Notes: generated by a model from the sequence alone, not told the origin. A stretch of DNA of 64,000 nt from Pseudoscleropodium purum (GCA_963969395.1 OZ017804.1:18972001-19036000), one strand, 5' to 3'. Numbered from the stretch's first letter, positions 23,451-35,740 are shown. Program-made: numbers and translations.

Positions 23451-25110
23451 TATTGCTGTGGCTACTATCGCCTCCTGAAAACAGAAAATTCTCCACTACG
23501 CAACTAGTGCCATGGAGGCGGTGCTGGATCGTACATTGATTTTACAAGTTCATGCATTCTTAATTTATCGATCACACATTCCTGCTGCTGAATCTGGAAT
23601 TATATCTCTGCTGTCATGTTTGCAGAAGTTATTTAGCTATGGCGAACTTAACTTACTCCATAGCTTTCTGAAAGAGATTGAATTCTACAGCAATCAGTTG
23701 ACATGTGGTGGTAGTACGGCTCTTTCATTATGCTGAAATGCAAGATCCAGCAAGGGTAACAAACATGAGAAGGCGGATTCAAAGTTTGTGCCGCCGGGAA
23801 TCGGCAATTTCCCAGCAGAGATGGCGAAGTTGGCGAACTCAAGGCATGTTTTTGCACTTGGTGTTAGGGTTGATGTTTGCAATTTGACTACCGTCTAGAC
23901 GTAGGTCTGAATTCATTCTTATGACCTTTAGTAACAACGCTCTTTTAACATTGAGTGCGTACATATCTTTAATAAGGAGGGTACACCCAAAATTGCACTT
24001 TGCCTTAAAAAATTCACCTTTATTATGTGTACCTCAGTCTCCAAAATCAATCATGTATCTATGTGGAAGAAAAAACTTGTTTTAGAATCAAGCTTTGTTC
24101 TTTAATTTAACTTTTGCATATGATATCCAAATGTTGTGTTCTTTAGTGTGTTGGAACCTCCTTCCACTTACCAATAAGAAAATGTGAAAATTCAACCAAT
24201 CTAATAAAAATAACTAGGTACAATAGAAAAAAGTGTTGGTTTGAGGGGTATCCACTTTATATAAATTTCATCTCTAACTAGTGTTGGAATGCCAACTAAA
24301 GATGAAAGCTAATTAGATACCCAACACAATTTCAACATCAATGAATGAACCAATTGAAAACTTCCACATTCTAGAACTTTCGCATTTCTAGGTTTAATTG
24401 TATGAAACATACACTTGTCCTATTTTTAAAAATCTTTGGCTTGTAGAAGGTTTGTTTTTGCCATAATTTTTTATAAAGGATCTAAGATTCATAAATAAAA
24501 TTTAGAAGATTATTATACTCATTGTGTAATTTTTTTCTATTTATAAGGCATAGTCTAATGGCACAATATGGGTATTACTTCCTAGACTATGGTTTAATGG
24601 CACAATAAATACTACTTATAAACAAACATGATTCAATGTCAAAATGTCTCTTTTCATTAGAGAAATTTTCAATCCTCTAGAGGGCCGCTCTAGAGTGACC
24701 AAACCAGTCTATTAATCACTTGAGAATTACTAGAGGCATATAGCTAGAGTACCTGGTCAAAGTGTGTAAGATTTGCAAAAGACATCAAGACTCAAAGTAA
24801 TGAGGGTATAGTAATAATAATAATCAACCACTTGAATTTCAAGGAATTTGATTCATTTAACAGTTAATCACCCTTATGTATTACATGGTGATTAATTGGC
24901 AAATAAATCAAATTAAGCAAAATGATATGGCTTTTGAAACTAGTTGCCAATAAAACTAGTGGACTCTTACATTTTGAAACTAGCTTCGAAAGCCACTTAG
25001 ATTGGACTGTCAAGAGATGAGAAGAGAAGTTATTTATACAAGTGGGATAATAGTAGGTAAAACAATGCACATGGGATATGTAAATTAGGATTAATAGGAA
25101 CACAACCACC
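23451..25110. other. Spacer, no gene seen
   Basis: 23450-23890 has somewhat higher GC, but no frame with a recognisable product. The rest is AT-rich. A TAA/TAATAATAA run lies near 24810. Confidence 0.45.
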
Positions 25111-25111
25111 C

Positions 25112-25524
25112 ATAGTTAAGTCAAAAACAAAAATTGTATTCAAAGTCGAATTTCAAACCCCATTTAGGTATAGTAGAATGATTTTTTTCTCTAAAACCTT
25201 GGAACTAATTTAAGAAATGAATAAAGCTAGTTTAGGTCTCAAAAAATTTGTTTGAGGTTTAAAGTGTTAAATAAAAAATTATGAACAAAATTTGGAGAGG
25301 ATTTTTGAAAATGTCAAACAAATTCCCTTTCAACCTCTTTTAGAATTTTGTCCATAAATTTTTATTGGAAGCTCTAAACTTCAAACGGATTTTTGAAAAT
25401 GAAATCTATCTTTATTTTCAAACTTCTTCAAGCTTAAAGTTTTTTGAAAAAAATCATTCAACTATGCTTAAATGGGGTTTGAAATTTGACTTTGAACACA
25501 ATTCTTGCATTTGACAATGAGTGA
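25112..25524. repeat. Long foldback element, about 410 bp
   Basis: The left arm (about 25112-25307) and the reverse complement of the right arm (about 25335-25524) align along almost their whole length. Shared blocks are 'ttcaaagtc.aatttcaaac' followed by 'cccatttaggtatag', and 'gaatgattttttt'. Only a short loop of about 25 nt separates them. Arms match at roughly three quarters of positions. It may be a foldback MITE or an inverted duplication; transcribed, it would give a long imperfect hairpin. Confidence 0.75.
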
Positions 25525-26685
25525 TCTATCTTCTAAATATCCCATACCTTTTGAACATTAACCATAGACAATTGATTTCTCTATAAAAACAAACTTTTTA
25601 CACTGCCTTTACACTAAATGTCAATGAAATAAATCTATCATGATGCCATTAAAAAAACTCTTGGTGGTAGATGTCATGGGACTATTTTCTACATTAGTTT
25701 TTTTTTTGCATACCTTGATAAGAAAATGAGATATGCAATAGTCAAGATTAAGTTGAATTACAGTACCTAAACCTTGATTACTTTACTACTTATACTTGGG
25801 TTTTGAACCATTGACATTGCGACTTCAAGTGAGCGACTATAGAACAAAAACAAATCATCAAGCAAATTTAAATGTAATCATGGGTCCTTTCAGCTGCTTT
25901 AAAGCAATGGCCCTTCAGAGGGCTGAGAATTTTTCTAATGTGTGATTTGCTAGGTGGGGGTGGATTAATGCCATTGTAAACTAAAAAGGCAAATTTGGAG
26001 TTGAAATTGGGTATGAACTTTTAGGTCATTTATTAGAATCATGTGGATTAGTAAAGAAGTTTGACAAATATATTTTAAGATCCCCTTCATGCACATGATT
26101 GTGCTTATAAGAATGCTTCATTTGTATGAAATAAATGATCATAGAATTTTCTCTTCATATGATGTGAATAAGCCAACAAGGATCCTCTCTAAGTTGGAAG
26201 AAACAATGAATTTTAAGTTGGAAGAAACATCAAAGTATCAAAGGTTCTTTTGGAAGTTTTTCATTAACCTTTTATTGCACATGACTATTAAAGGCTTTTT
26301 TGTAGGCTTGAATTTTTGTGAGAATATTTGATTTCATTTTTCATTTTTCTTCATTTTATTTCTTTCCAAGTATTCATTGTACTCACAGTGCTACTGCAAT
26401 GTGTTTCTTGCAATGACCTAATCATAATCCTCATATTTGGTTAAGGGTTAACAATACTGAATTTGCACTATCATTAGGTTAATTTATCGTAAAGCTCTCT
26501 AGAACAAAACCCTATTGTCAAAGGCACTTGAGTTTTTCGAAAAGGGAAGCCGGCTCTTCAAATTTCATCACATTTCAATGCTACAAACTTATAGTGTACA
26601 ATTGGTGGACGTAGGTTCATTGTCATCATAAACAAACACTTTATTCATGCCCGTCTTCTCTAAAGATCAGAGTTTTTATCTATCT
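25525..26685. other. AT-rich spacer, no gene seen
   Basis: The 26089-26331 frame (80 codons, starting at ATG) is AT-driven and resembles no family I know. No other feature. Confidence 0.4.
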
Positions 26686-27984
26686 ATCTGTGGGGTTCAA
26701 TAATCGTACAAATTTTGTGGCAGGATCCAGCAAAAATGTCATGAACGTCAGGAAGCTCCAGCATACTCCAAAATGGACAGATTTCCAAACCTCAAATTGT
26801 GTTGGAATTGCAGTGAAGAGTACTTATCTTGAAAGAAAAGAAACAATTCAGTCCAGAGCTCTCCAGAACAGTGAGTGTAGCTAAAATTCCCACCTTCACG
26901 AATATTCACAGTAAGCAAAGTCAGTCAATTTAACGAAAATGGAAGTTCCTCTATCAATGGAGACTTGCTTTTGGAGATTCAATGCTTGCCAATTCGATGT
27001 GTCCATGGCTCGTCAGTGGCTTCTTTCATATCTCTTCGGCGCCCGGTATTGCTTCATTTTAACAAAGTTGACGACGAGGATTCAGTTGGTAATTAGATAA
27101 ATATCATCCTGATTACCATGATTTGTTTGAAGTTTTGAAGCCTTGGTACCACCGAATTGTCCCATTTTCTCCAGCTTTTAGAAAATGGAAGCTCAGATCA
27201 GTATGAACAGAAGCTCAAGCCTTGCAAACACCACTTAAGTGTGAACCTTGATCGAATTAGACTATGAAAGCAACAAACAGGTGAAATAGGCACAGTGGTT
27301 TATAATTCTTGTCAATGCTTGAATTGAACTCAAGGTCAATTCGACGTTAGAGTTGAACCCCAACCTTCGATCGTGTTTGGAGCATTCTCAAGGTCAAATT
27401 TCTTTTTTTTATTGGAGTTCATTAATTGCCTCGATCTATTGGAGTAAGCTATTCTTAGGATTCAAGGCACTGCGTCAAATGCTTCTAGAAGCCATACCTA
27501 TGTCAAGGTTACAAAAGCAGTATAACCCTAATGTTCACTGGAAAGGCAGTGACCATGCATCTGCACTTCACCCAGACCTGTTGAATTCAACTAATTTAAC
27601 GCAGCCACACCCCGCTGCCTGGAAACCCAAAGCTTCTGAGCTTGAAACTCAGCTCATGCAGTGTCACTTGTGAGTATTGTTGATGATCTGAGGCCCTTGA
27701 TTTGCATATGTGAGTTTACTTTGCAAATTTGTTCTTTGTCAATTTGAACTTTGGCAGATGCATGTCACAATTTTTGGCACTGGAATTCTGCCAATTTAAC
27801 AAAAACTGAAGATTGTGTTGTTTTCTTAGAACAAGTTTTCTTAGACTGATAGTAATTTTGTACATTGATTGGTGGTGTGGCAGTGAAGGTAGTACCAAAA
27901 GTTGGAGGAAGATCCCAGTTACTGCTATTGATCGTGGTTGCTTGCACGTTGGTTCATCTCCAATCTTAGTAAGGTAAATCAGCC
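26686..27984. other. Moderate-GC stretch with unrecognised ORFs
   Basis: Two ATG frames stand out for composition: 26939 onward (about 58 codons) and 27479-27673 (64 codons). The second ends in CTT|GTGAGT, a splice-donor-like site overlapping its stop. They could be exons of an unrecognised transcript upstream of GH3. None shows GH3 similarity. Confidence 0.3.
27479..27673 (+). CDS. Possible exon/ORF of unknown product, 64 residues
   Basis: The frame has more balanced base composition than its flanks and ends at a GTGAGT donor-like site. Residues include 'NPNVHWKGSDHASALHPD' in the middle. No domain was recognised and there is no sister copy in the window. It may simply be chance. Confidence 0.15.
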   Translation: MLLEAIPMSRLQKQYNPNVHWKGSDHASALHPDLLNSTNLTQPHPAAWKPKASELETQLMQCHL

Positions 27985-28965
27985 CATGACAGTCAAATGA
28001 TCCATGACAGACACCTAAGGAATGATCCATCATGGATATTTTTTTCCAGTTTATAAGATTTGGGCCATCATCAATGTCTTACGTGAAAAAGGTGGAGTGA
28101 TTAGTAACCTCTTTAGGAGCTCCCAACTTTTCAGTGTGAATTCTTTGTAAGATTTGATAATTTAATTCTTCCATGTTAGAAAAATTTATGACTGATTCAG
28201 GTGAGTAAGATGGGCATTATGGATTGGGATTTTGTTAATTTTGAAGTAGTCTATAGACTCTTTTAGGCCATGATGCACTGAGCACTTCAAAAAATGATAG
28301 AAAATTCTTTTTCTTTTGAAAAAAAATAATTTCAATTGCTCTTACTGATGTTTCTCACACTTGTCTACATGAGGTTAAAATTTCAGTAACACCATGAGTC
28401 CAATCTCCTAATTCTAACAATCATTGACTGTTTTACCTTAACTCCCCATAATATAAACTGTGAGCAAAAAACAATATGAGCTCATAAAAGCTTTGAAGCC
28501 AACGAGGTAGAGAGACTGCAGTTAGTCCCCCAAGTAGAAAGAACAAGCAAATTTTGAGCCAGCGATGAACGATCCAAAACCCTAAAATCCTAAAAACCCA
28601 AACAATTACTTAAGATCACAATGAACTCAAATTGCTTTGTTGAAAAATTGCTTTGTCAATTCATCTCTTCCTTTTAAAAAATGAAATGGGATTTATTGAT
28701 ATTAGATTTAGATTGAACCACAATTTTGTTAAATTGACTCAATTTTGATGTCATAATAATTTCTAACATGGAAAGCCTAAAAAGTCAATTCTTACAAAGA
28801 ATTCACACTGAAAAATTGAAAGTTCCTAATGAGGTCACTAATCACTCCATTACAATCATGTAAGATATTGATTGTGGCCCAAATCTAAAAAAATCCCATA
28901 ATGGGGTCATTCTCTAAAAGTCCATTATAGGGTCATATAACCATCATGATTGTCAAATCATTCCT
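27985..28965. mobile_element. Foldback-type element with arms of about 200 bp
   Basis: The left arm (about 27985-28200) and the reverse complement of the right arm (about 28755-28965) share 'gatttgggcca..atcaat.tcttac.tg', 'ggagtgattagt.acctc', 'tttcagtgtgaattctttgtaag' and 'ccatgttagaaa'. The spacer is about 555 bp, AT-rich and without coding capacity. It lies just upstream of the GH3 exons, possibly in a 5' intron. Ends and target duplication cannot be fixed by eye. Confidence 0.7.
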
Positions 28966-29433
28966 GCTTCTAAAATAGGTTTAAAAAACCATCCCTTTGT
29001 TTGTTCACGATAGTTTTCTAAGTCTTTGAATATAGTATGCAACTGTTTCATGATAGTCCCAACTCATAATTCTTTAGAGACTAAGGTAGATGTACCAATA
29101 ACCACACAGGCAAAATTCAAATCCTTTTCCACAATAGAATAGGAACTTTCAAACTATGAAACTTAACACAATTATTCAATGCCTTGTTAAGATTCACTTC
29201 CAAAAAAAAAATACAAAATGATTTCCTCTTGCAAATTTCATTTCAAATTGGAAGTAACAAGGTTAAAATCTTCTTAAAATAACCTTACAACCTTATGACT
29301 GTGCGGTGGTGCAAATTCAAGTTCAAGTTGCACCACTTTATTGTTTGAAACTTGGTTGTGTGCGATGACTGTGCAGTGTGTGTCCAGTGTTAGAAAAATA
29401 GAAAGTGTATGATCTATGACGCACTCACCTTAG
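28966..29433. other. Spacer upstream of the GH3 exons
   Basis: No GH3-like N-terminal sequence was found. An acceptor-like CACCTTAG ends at 29433 and could open the first recognisable exon. Confidence 0.4.
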
Positions 29434-31531
29434 GTGGCCAACCCTTTCAACACCAATAGGACGTAGTGGCAATCAAGGACGTGGTTATTACAAGTCGCCC
29501 AACCAACCATTGAGACTCTTGCTAAACCTGCATTGGCATTATGTTTCATTGATTTCTAGTATGTTCAAGGTTCATCGTGTTCTCTGTGGAATGAAGGTTT
29601 GGCGCGATATCTGCAAAGACATCCGGGAAGGAACTGTTGATGAGTTTGTCAGCGATCCAGCGCTTCGTTCAAGTGTACAAGAGATATTGTCACCGAATCC
29701 CGGGCTCGCAGACTTTATCGAGCGTGAGTGTGCCAAAGGGTGGTCTGGAATCATCGAGCGCCTCTTTCCCAATCTGCTCTACATCCTGAGCAACTTCACG
29801 GGCACCATGCTTCCCTACGTTGCACCAATGCGAAAGTATGCTGGATCAGTCCCACTCCTGAACGGGTACTACGGTTCTTCCGAGTCCTGGATAGGCGTTA
29901 ACATTGACCCTCGGGCCCCGGTGGAAAGCGGCTCTTACACCATCATTTCTGACTTCGCCTACTTCGAGTTCATTCCGGTTAATCGCGAGTCCGCAGGACC
30001 GGAGTTTGTCGAGAACAATGAAATTGTTGGATTGGCGGATGTTAAGGTCGGTCAGGAGTACGAGATTTTGTTGACCACACCTACAGGTAGGATGTATCCA
30101 TCAGCTGGTTTCAATTTCTTTCAGTCGAAGAACTACACTGGTGACTTTCACGAGTGCAAATTCTAACCCCCTGTTGAAACGACGTAAGAAAATCGACGAT
30201 GGTATGGTGTTTCGATCAACCTCCCGGTTTGTTGAAAGAACACTCCAATGTTTTTTCAATAGCGTAGATTTTTCAGCGGAGGTTGATCTGAGTACTCTTC
30301 TTCGATGTCATTTTTTTTAAGCATGATTCAATAAGGAGTTTGATCTAGAGTTGGACATAAGTAGATGACAAATCTTACCGTTGTTTGTATAGATACACTG
30401 TAAACAGATATTTCATTAAAATGGCGCCATTTTTCCGCCATTTTTTCATTAATTTTGTAAGAGTGGTATAGATTTCAGACCCTGAAACCCTAAAATTAGG
30501 ACAAGTATACAGTTCAGACCGCACGTTCTGAACCTGAAAGTGCCAAGTTTGTGGAATACCGCCATTTTAATGAAATATCCGTTTGTAGCAACGCACTTTT
30601 CGTTGTGCTCGGATAACCATTTGATTAAACCTCACATAGTCGTGTCTCTATCAATCGTAGTTGGTAGAGTTAAAAGGCCCTTGTTTTCAAATTCCTGGCA
30701 CTTGAATGACACAAGTCTGGCGATTTGAAACAAGCCATGTTATTGAGTATGAACACAGTAGCTTCAATGAATATGCGCACATTGGCTGGCAGATTGCATC
30801 GAAGCATGTCTTCGTTGCTTCACATTACATAGTGCAAATATAAAATTCATCGGTCCGACCAATCATAGTGTCGGAAGTTTGAAATATGCTGATGAATTTT
30901 TGGGACAACTAAATATTGTTGTCCGGGACTCTCTTTCTGTTTAGGTTTGTACCGCTACAGACAGGAGGACATTCTCAGGGTTACGGGCTTCTACAACTCT
31001 ACTCCCAAAGTGGCGTTTGTTTGCCGGAAGGGCGTAGTCTTAAGTGTGTATATTGACAAGACATACGAAGAAGAGCTCCGAGTGGTCGTGGAAAAAGCAT
31101 CGCGAAACCTCAAAGAAGCGAATATGGAGCTAGTCGAATTCAGCAGCCATGCCAACCTCGACACACATCCAGGACATTACGTCATCTTCTGGGAGTTGCG
31201 GAGTCACCAGAATTTGGACACGAGTGTATTGGAAGAGTGCTGTAAGATTCTCGACAGGTCGTTCAATGATACTTACAATATTGGTAGAGCTGGAGGCACC
31301 ATTGGGCCGCTGGAGTTGGTCATCGTCAAGAGTGGCGCGTTTGCCCGTCTCATGGACCAGTTCGTGAACGAGAAAGGAGTTGGGGCAAGTCAGTACAAGA
31401 CACCACGTTGCCTTACCAATCCCGCGTCCTTGAAGCTTCTAAGGGACGAAACAATCTTGACTACGCTTAGCCCAGAATTTCCACCTGAGTTGATAGCAGC
31501 GTTTCGACCTTCTTCAAATCGTGTTGGATAA
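29434..31531 (+). CDS. GH3-family acyl-acid amido synthetase, N-terminally incomplete
   Basis: GH3 enzymes adenylate plant acids such as indole-3-acetic or jasmonic acid and join them to amino acids, controlling hormone levels in the cytosol. Two exons are visible: about 29434-30086 and 30945-31531. The intron is 30087-30944 (GTAGGA..TTTAG), and its junction splits a Gly codon so that the frame runs TTPTG/LYRYR. Family blocks in order are DPALRSSVQEIL..NPGLADFI, YGSSE (29870-29884), FAYFEFIPV, GQEYEILLTT, YRYRQED (30950-30970), FVCRKGVVLS, PGHYVIFWEL, IGPLELVIVKSGAF and QYKTPRCL. The family usually has about 580-610 residues; here about 410 are present, and the N-terminal 200 or so with the first nucleotide-binding motif are not found upstream. 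Similarity is firm from 29560 onward. Between 29434 and 29560 it is weak, although the in-frame YYKS at 29486 recalls a conserved GH3 tetrapeptide. YRYRQED differs from the usual YRYRVGD. This is either a truncated copy or a gene whose first exons lie beyond long introns. No acid specificity can be assigned. Confidence 0.88.
30402..30584. mobile_element. MITE-like element M4 in the GH3 intron (183 bp)
   Basis: Its two 25-bp ends are inverted repeats with one mismatch; the core is GATATTTCATTAAAATGG on the left and its complement on the right. A small internal hairpin, GTTCAGA..TCTGAAC, lies near 30512-30533. It is non-coding and wholly inside the GH3 intron. No target duplication is evident. 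No second copy was seen in the window. Confidence 0.75.
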
Positions 31532-31534
31532 AAA

Positions 31535-33243
31535 TCTGCAGCTTCTCGGGCGAGATGGAGGTTTCATTTGCACTTGCACGCGTACATCATTCATACATCA
31601 AAACGAGTTACTAGTGGGTTAAATTAGAGAAGTAGTTATGGAATAATGCTCGAAACTTAGAGTTACCGTCGTTGGAATGGGAGGTGCAATTACAGGAGAG
31701 GGCAAAAGTGTTGGAAACCTTCACATCCCTCACCATCATGTGCGTGTAAATTTTGATGTAGCTGAAGCACTGAGTACAGTGTATCTGAAACTCTGGATGT
31801 AGATGAAGTCTTTGGATACTTCCCTTCTGTTTGACGGATTCATAACGATCTTATGATGGACATGGTCAGGACCTACGGTATGCATATAAATTTTGATGAA
31901 GCTATAACCTGAATCGAAGCGAAGAAGGCCTCATGTGAGGCAGGTTCCGGTTACTTAAGATGTCAAAACCTTTGGTCAACTCAGAAGTTTGGTCAAGTCG
32001 CCTCTTAGAGTGAAGTAATCACACTCCTTGTGCAGAAATGCATATTCTATGCCCTCGCATCAGTCATTTTGTTTACTTTAATTATGCTGGGCAAATCAGG
32101 GGTTGTTTAAAGTGTTGAAGTCAGTGTCTTTGACTGGTCGATCAATTCCGCTCCTAATCTAGTTTGTAACTTCGTCACAGCACGACGGATATCGTCATTT
32201 ACGTCTTTCTCAAATCTTGCGGTATGCTTTTCAGACTGACTTCGATTTGTGCAATCAGGTACGTACTATGCACCACTGTAATCCGAACTGAAGGGTCACT
32301 GAAAGCATGATTCTAGGAACTGTCTCAGATTTCTGAACCTCGACTGCGAGTGAGTTAAGCGGGATTCCTACCTTAATGTTAATTAATATTTCAACTTTCT
32401 CCTGCAATTGGTCTAATCCACTTTGAGATTACACTAAACCGACCTTGCTCTACCGTTCTTCGAATGCTTGCATGGAATGGAAATGTATCAAAAGCATGAA
32501 CGTGGAATAGGTAATGGAAACCAAGAGTATCAAAAACATTCGCGAGCTAGTGCGGTACGTAGTATCAACTGATCCGCGGAGTACGTACTTACCCACATCC
32601 AGGCTGCAGATTAGAATTAGATATTAGAAAATTAGAGCTTCCGGCGCCGTATGTGCACACAAAACTGCCACCTGAAATGGTCAGATTGCATTCATTCATT
32701 TGGCTATTTTGGATGTGTAAATGGTATGCGAAATAAACATGCTCTACAGAGAGACTCTCACTGCTTTCACATTATTATCAGAAATATATAATCTCAATGT
32801 CTTGGATTTATTGTTCATTCATGCTCAATCAAACGGCTAAAAAAGGATACCACATTCGTTCCAAGGACTGTTTTGTCAACTCTACTAAAATGACTCCATA
32901 TGGGTTATGGATACCTGTTCTTCAAAGTAAGACTCAGTCATCCGAAGCCGATTTCCAGCTTGCAAGTGGGGAGTGGGGACACTTGGGGTGTACCTAAGCT
33001 GACACAGAACAAAGTGAACCCCGCGCGCCGGTTCTTGTGAGCCTGGGGTGTACTTGAGCTGGGATGCACTGGCCAGGGAGAACTGCCTTCTTCACTGTCC
33101 CTAAATGTACCGTTCATCACTTAATTCCTAAAGTTGTTTGGGGGTGTTTTTTAGCAAAAGTGCTCCGAAACACAAACACACCTTGAAAACAAGGTGGAGA
33201 AGTCAAATTTGTGATCTCTTCTGCAACTTTTAGCAATAGGATC
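31535..33243. other. GH3 3' flank and spacer, no gene seen
   Basis: It includes the presumed 3' untranslated region. A short direct repeat, 'ggggtgtac.t.agctg', occurs at 32985-32999 and 33046-33060. No frame with recognisable product. Confidence 0.5.
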
Positions 33244-33656
33244 TATAGTAGCTGACCCATTTCTCATCAACCTCCCTTTTATGACCAAACCCCATCTGGA
33301 TTATATAGGTTGCTCTCTTTCCATGCAAGTAGAGATGAGCAAGTCATCAGTTATGGTGTAGTTCCTCGCATAGTTGTGGCGCATTATGATTGATTGCAAG
33401 ACTCTCAATATTGCAATCAACCTTTGGGCAATTTTGCAACCAATTTGTGGTTGAAAATAGGAACAACTATATGACCAGTATAGGTCAATCAAAATCTTCA
33501 ACTAAAAAAATTCATAGTAATTATGTTTTGAGAAATAAAATCTGAAAAATAATGGAATCCTTTCAAACTCTATTTCTATGCACAAGAAAATTTCCCACCT
33601 CAAAAAACTTGTGCACTAGATACGCATAATTGCTTGAAATGGGTCGGCTTCCTTAG
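33244..33656 (+). mobile_element. MITE family M2, copy 5 (about 410 bp)
   Basis: The left end is TAGTAGCTGACCCATTTCTC; the right end is GAAATGGGTCGGCTTCCTTA. Internal landmarks match copies 1 and 3: 'gtggcgcattatgattgattgca', 'tgtggttgaaaataggaa', 'taggtcaatcaaaatcttcaac' and 'ggaatcctttcaaactctatttctat'. It is slightly longer through local insertions. Confidence 0.8.
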
Positions 33657-33719
33657 TACCAAACTTGAATGTCTATTTTTCTACCAATTTTCAGAATCTA
33701 ATTCTTTAGCATTTCTAAG

Positions 33720-34110
33720 GTCATAATGTTCAAAGTAGTACAAGAAGTTTTTTCTAATCATTCAGTAAGGTGAAATTTCAACTTTGGATTTTTGTTAAGA
33801 AAAAGTGCTTGTCTTCCATTATCTAAGGAATATGATACTATGTTAAAAAAACTTAGATGAGAATATACAGAAAAAATTCAAAACAAATAAACTAAATTCT
33901 CATCCTTCAAATACTCAATATGTGGAAGGATGTACAAGATAATAGAAAAAAAAAACTAAATTTTTAATAATCTAACATGGGGTTGAAACATGCCAATTCC
34001 AGTGGAAAAATTGTTATAGAAAACCATTTAAACCCTAAATATATTGTGGTTTCAAAAATTGTGAAAATTGAATTAAAAAATAGACATTATCATTAATTTT
34101 GGGGTGATTG
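33720..34110 (-). repeat. Repeat family G, inverted fragment
   Basis: It shares the 'aataatctaacatggggttgaaac', 'ccaattccagtgg' and 'attgtgaaaattgaattaaaaaat' region with 11320-11480 and 17330-17460. It is non-coding. Confidence 0.55.
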
Positions 34111-34802
34111 TAAAAAATACTTGTCCTATTTCTTGTCCCCTTGCTCTAGGATGGATGGTTTCTTTTTCATAACTTTTGCATCGTTTGTCCATTTGGCATG
34201 AAATTTGAAAAAAAGGTACGTGTGATAGTTGTAGACATTGAGTAATTTTTCAAATTGTTTCAAATTGTTTACTTATTTTTAACCTACTCTAGATTGGGTG
34301 TCTAACTTGGCCATTTTGGTGGATTATACTGAAATTAGACTGTTATAGTCCTATTTTTTATCCAAAATGCAAATTCAAAGCCACAAATTAGATAGGTTGG
34401 AGGTCTATTACCGTTATAAGGATTGACGATGATTTTTTTATGAAAATAGAAACATGTCAATTCATCACATGGGGTCAAAGTGACCTTTTGCATGAAGGCT
34501 ATAAAAAGGGAAAAAATTTCCTACATAAATTCTTTAGTGCAAAGTGAGCGCAATCTTCTCTAGCAAAATGTCTTTCTTAGCGGAATTTTTTTGAATTTTT
34601 TTTGAATTACTAAAAATAAAAAGGTTCTTAGACCCTTTTTTTGTTATTTTTGGTTTCCATGCCAATGGCTTTATATTTATGGAAAGTAACAAGTTGTAGG
34701 ATCTACACATTTTTGTGTAAAAAGTTTGGAGATGAAATCTATCCATTTGGGAAGAGTTGAAAATCAACTTTAAAAAAAAAATTCAAGCAACTCGATCTTG
34801 CC
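34111..34802. other. AT-rich spacer, no gene seen
   Basis: The minus-strand 77-codon frame (34534-34767) is lysine/asparagine-rich in step with A/T content. No domain. Confidence 0.45.
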
Positions 34803-35072
34803 ATTAGAAGAATTTTGGGAGGTCTAGAAGCCTGTTTCGGGCCTATTCCCTCGCAACTGTTTCCCACAGCAAGGGGAACGGCCCGCTGTCAGAATTTTTT
34901 TTTCATTAAAAAAAAAAAAAAATTAGTCTCCAAATGCAAAAAATAAATAAATAAATTTGGTCAATGACGTGGCAAGGTCTCGGCCACGTTAGACTGTTGC
35001 GCCAAACCAGTTTTTGGCATTCGCAGGCTGTGATAACTCGCAAGCATCTAGAGGCCCCAAAAATCTTCTAAT
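34803..35072. mobile_element. MITE family M1, copy 2 (about 270 bp)
   Basis: The left end is ATTAGAAGAATTTTGGGAGG; the reverse complement of the right end is ATTAGAAGATTTTTGGGGCC. Inside are poly-T/A runs, TGACGTGGC and its partner GCCACGT (a stem), and GGGAA/TTCCC blocks, as in the other copies. It is non-coding. It lies 180 bp upstream of the hAT element. Confidence 0.85.
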
Positions 35073-35248
35073 GAATTGGTAAGGTTTTTTATTCTGAAAT
35101 TTTAGGTGGGTGTAACTTGACATGTTAATTAAAGGATCCTATGGTTGGATTTGTCATTGAATAAATCAATAGATGAAGATTTAGCCTTGCTTTGGATTTG
35201 AATACTTTGAAGTAGCTTCAAGCCTAAAAACACCGAAAATCTTCAATG

Positions 35249-35256
35249 GTTAATAC
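35249..35256 (+). repeat. hAT target-site duplication, left
   Basis: GTTAATAC is repeated exactly at 39700-39707. It marks the boundary of the hAT element. Confidence 0.95.
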
Positions 35257-35740
35257 CAATGTTGGACTGTTATTGGGAGGCCCGGCGGGTATCTGAAAGG
35301 ATATCAATAGGGTATGTGGAGACCCGACCTGCGGAGTATGTGTATTGTCGAAACCCGAAGCTTATTCATAGTGTGTCGTGTATGTGCATTTCTGCAACTG
35401 TGCTTCGTACCAGATTGTGCGGGTTTCATGTGCCGCAAACAATTATTGGAACCGGCCTTGCATTTGTGAGAGCAAGTACGGTAGGTTTGGGGGATATGGC
35501 GATGTGATTAGCATTTGATGCAGCAAGGAGTGCGATTCAATGTGGAGAGGAGTGGCTCTAATTGAAGGTTGCGGAGTGGTTGCGGACTGTAATGTAGCTC
35601 CATGGATCAGCAACAGCTTTTTAAGGGTAATCCAACTTCGCATTCTGATTTTGCTGCGTTTTTGTGAAGGAATTGAACATCTGCACCTAGGGTTTGTGCT
35701 CTTTGCTTAGGGTTTTGGGTGTGTGTTGAGCTTCTTCACA

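Noticed and set aside
20690..29433. Search for N-terminal GH3 exons
   Set aside because: No SSGTSGG-like motif or other N-terminal GH3 block was seen in any plus-strand frame, so no exon was called.
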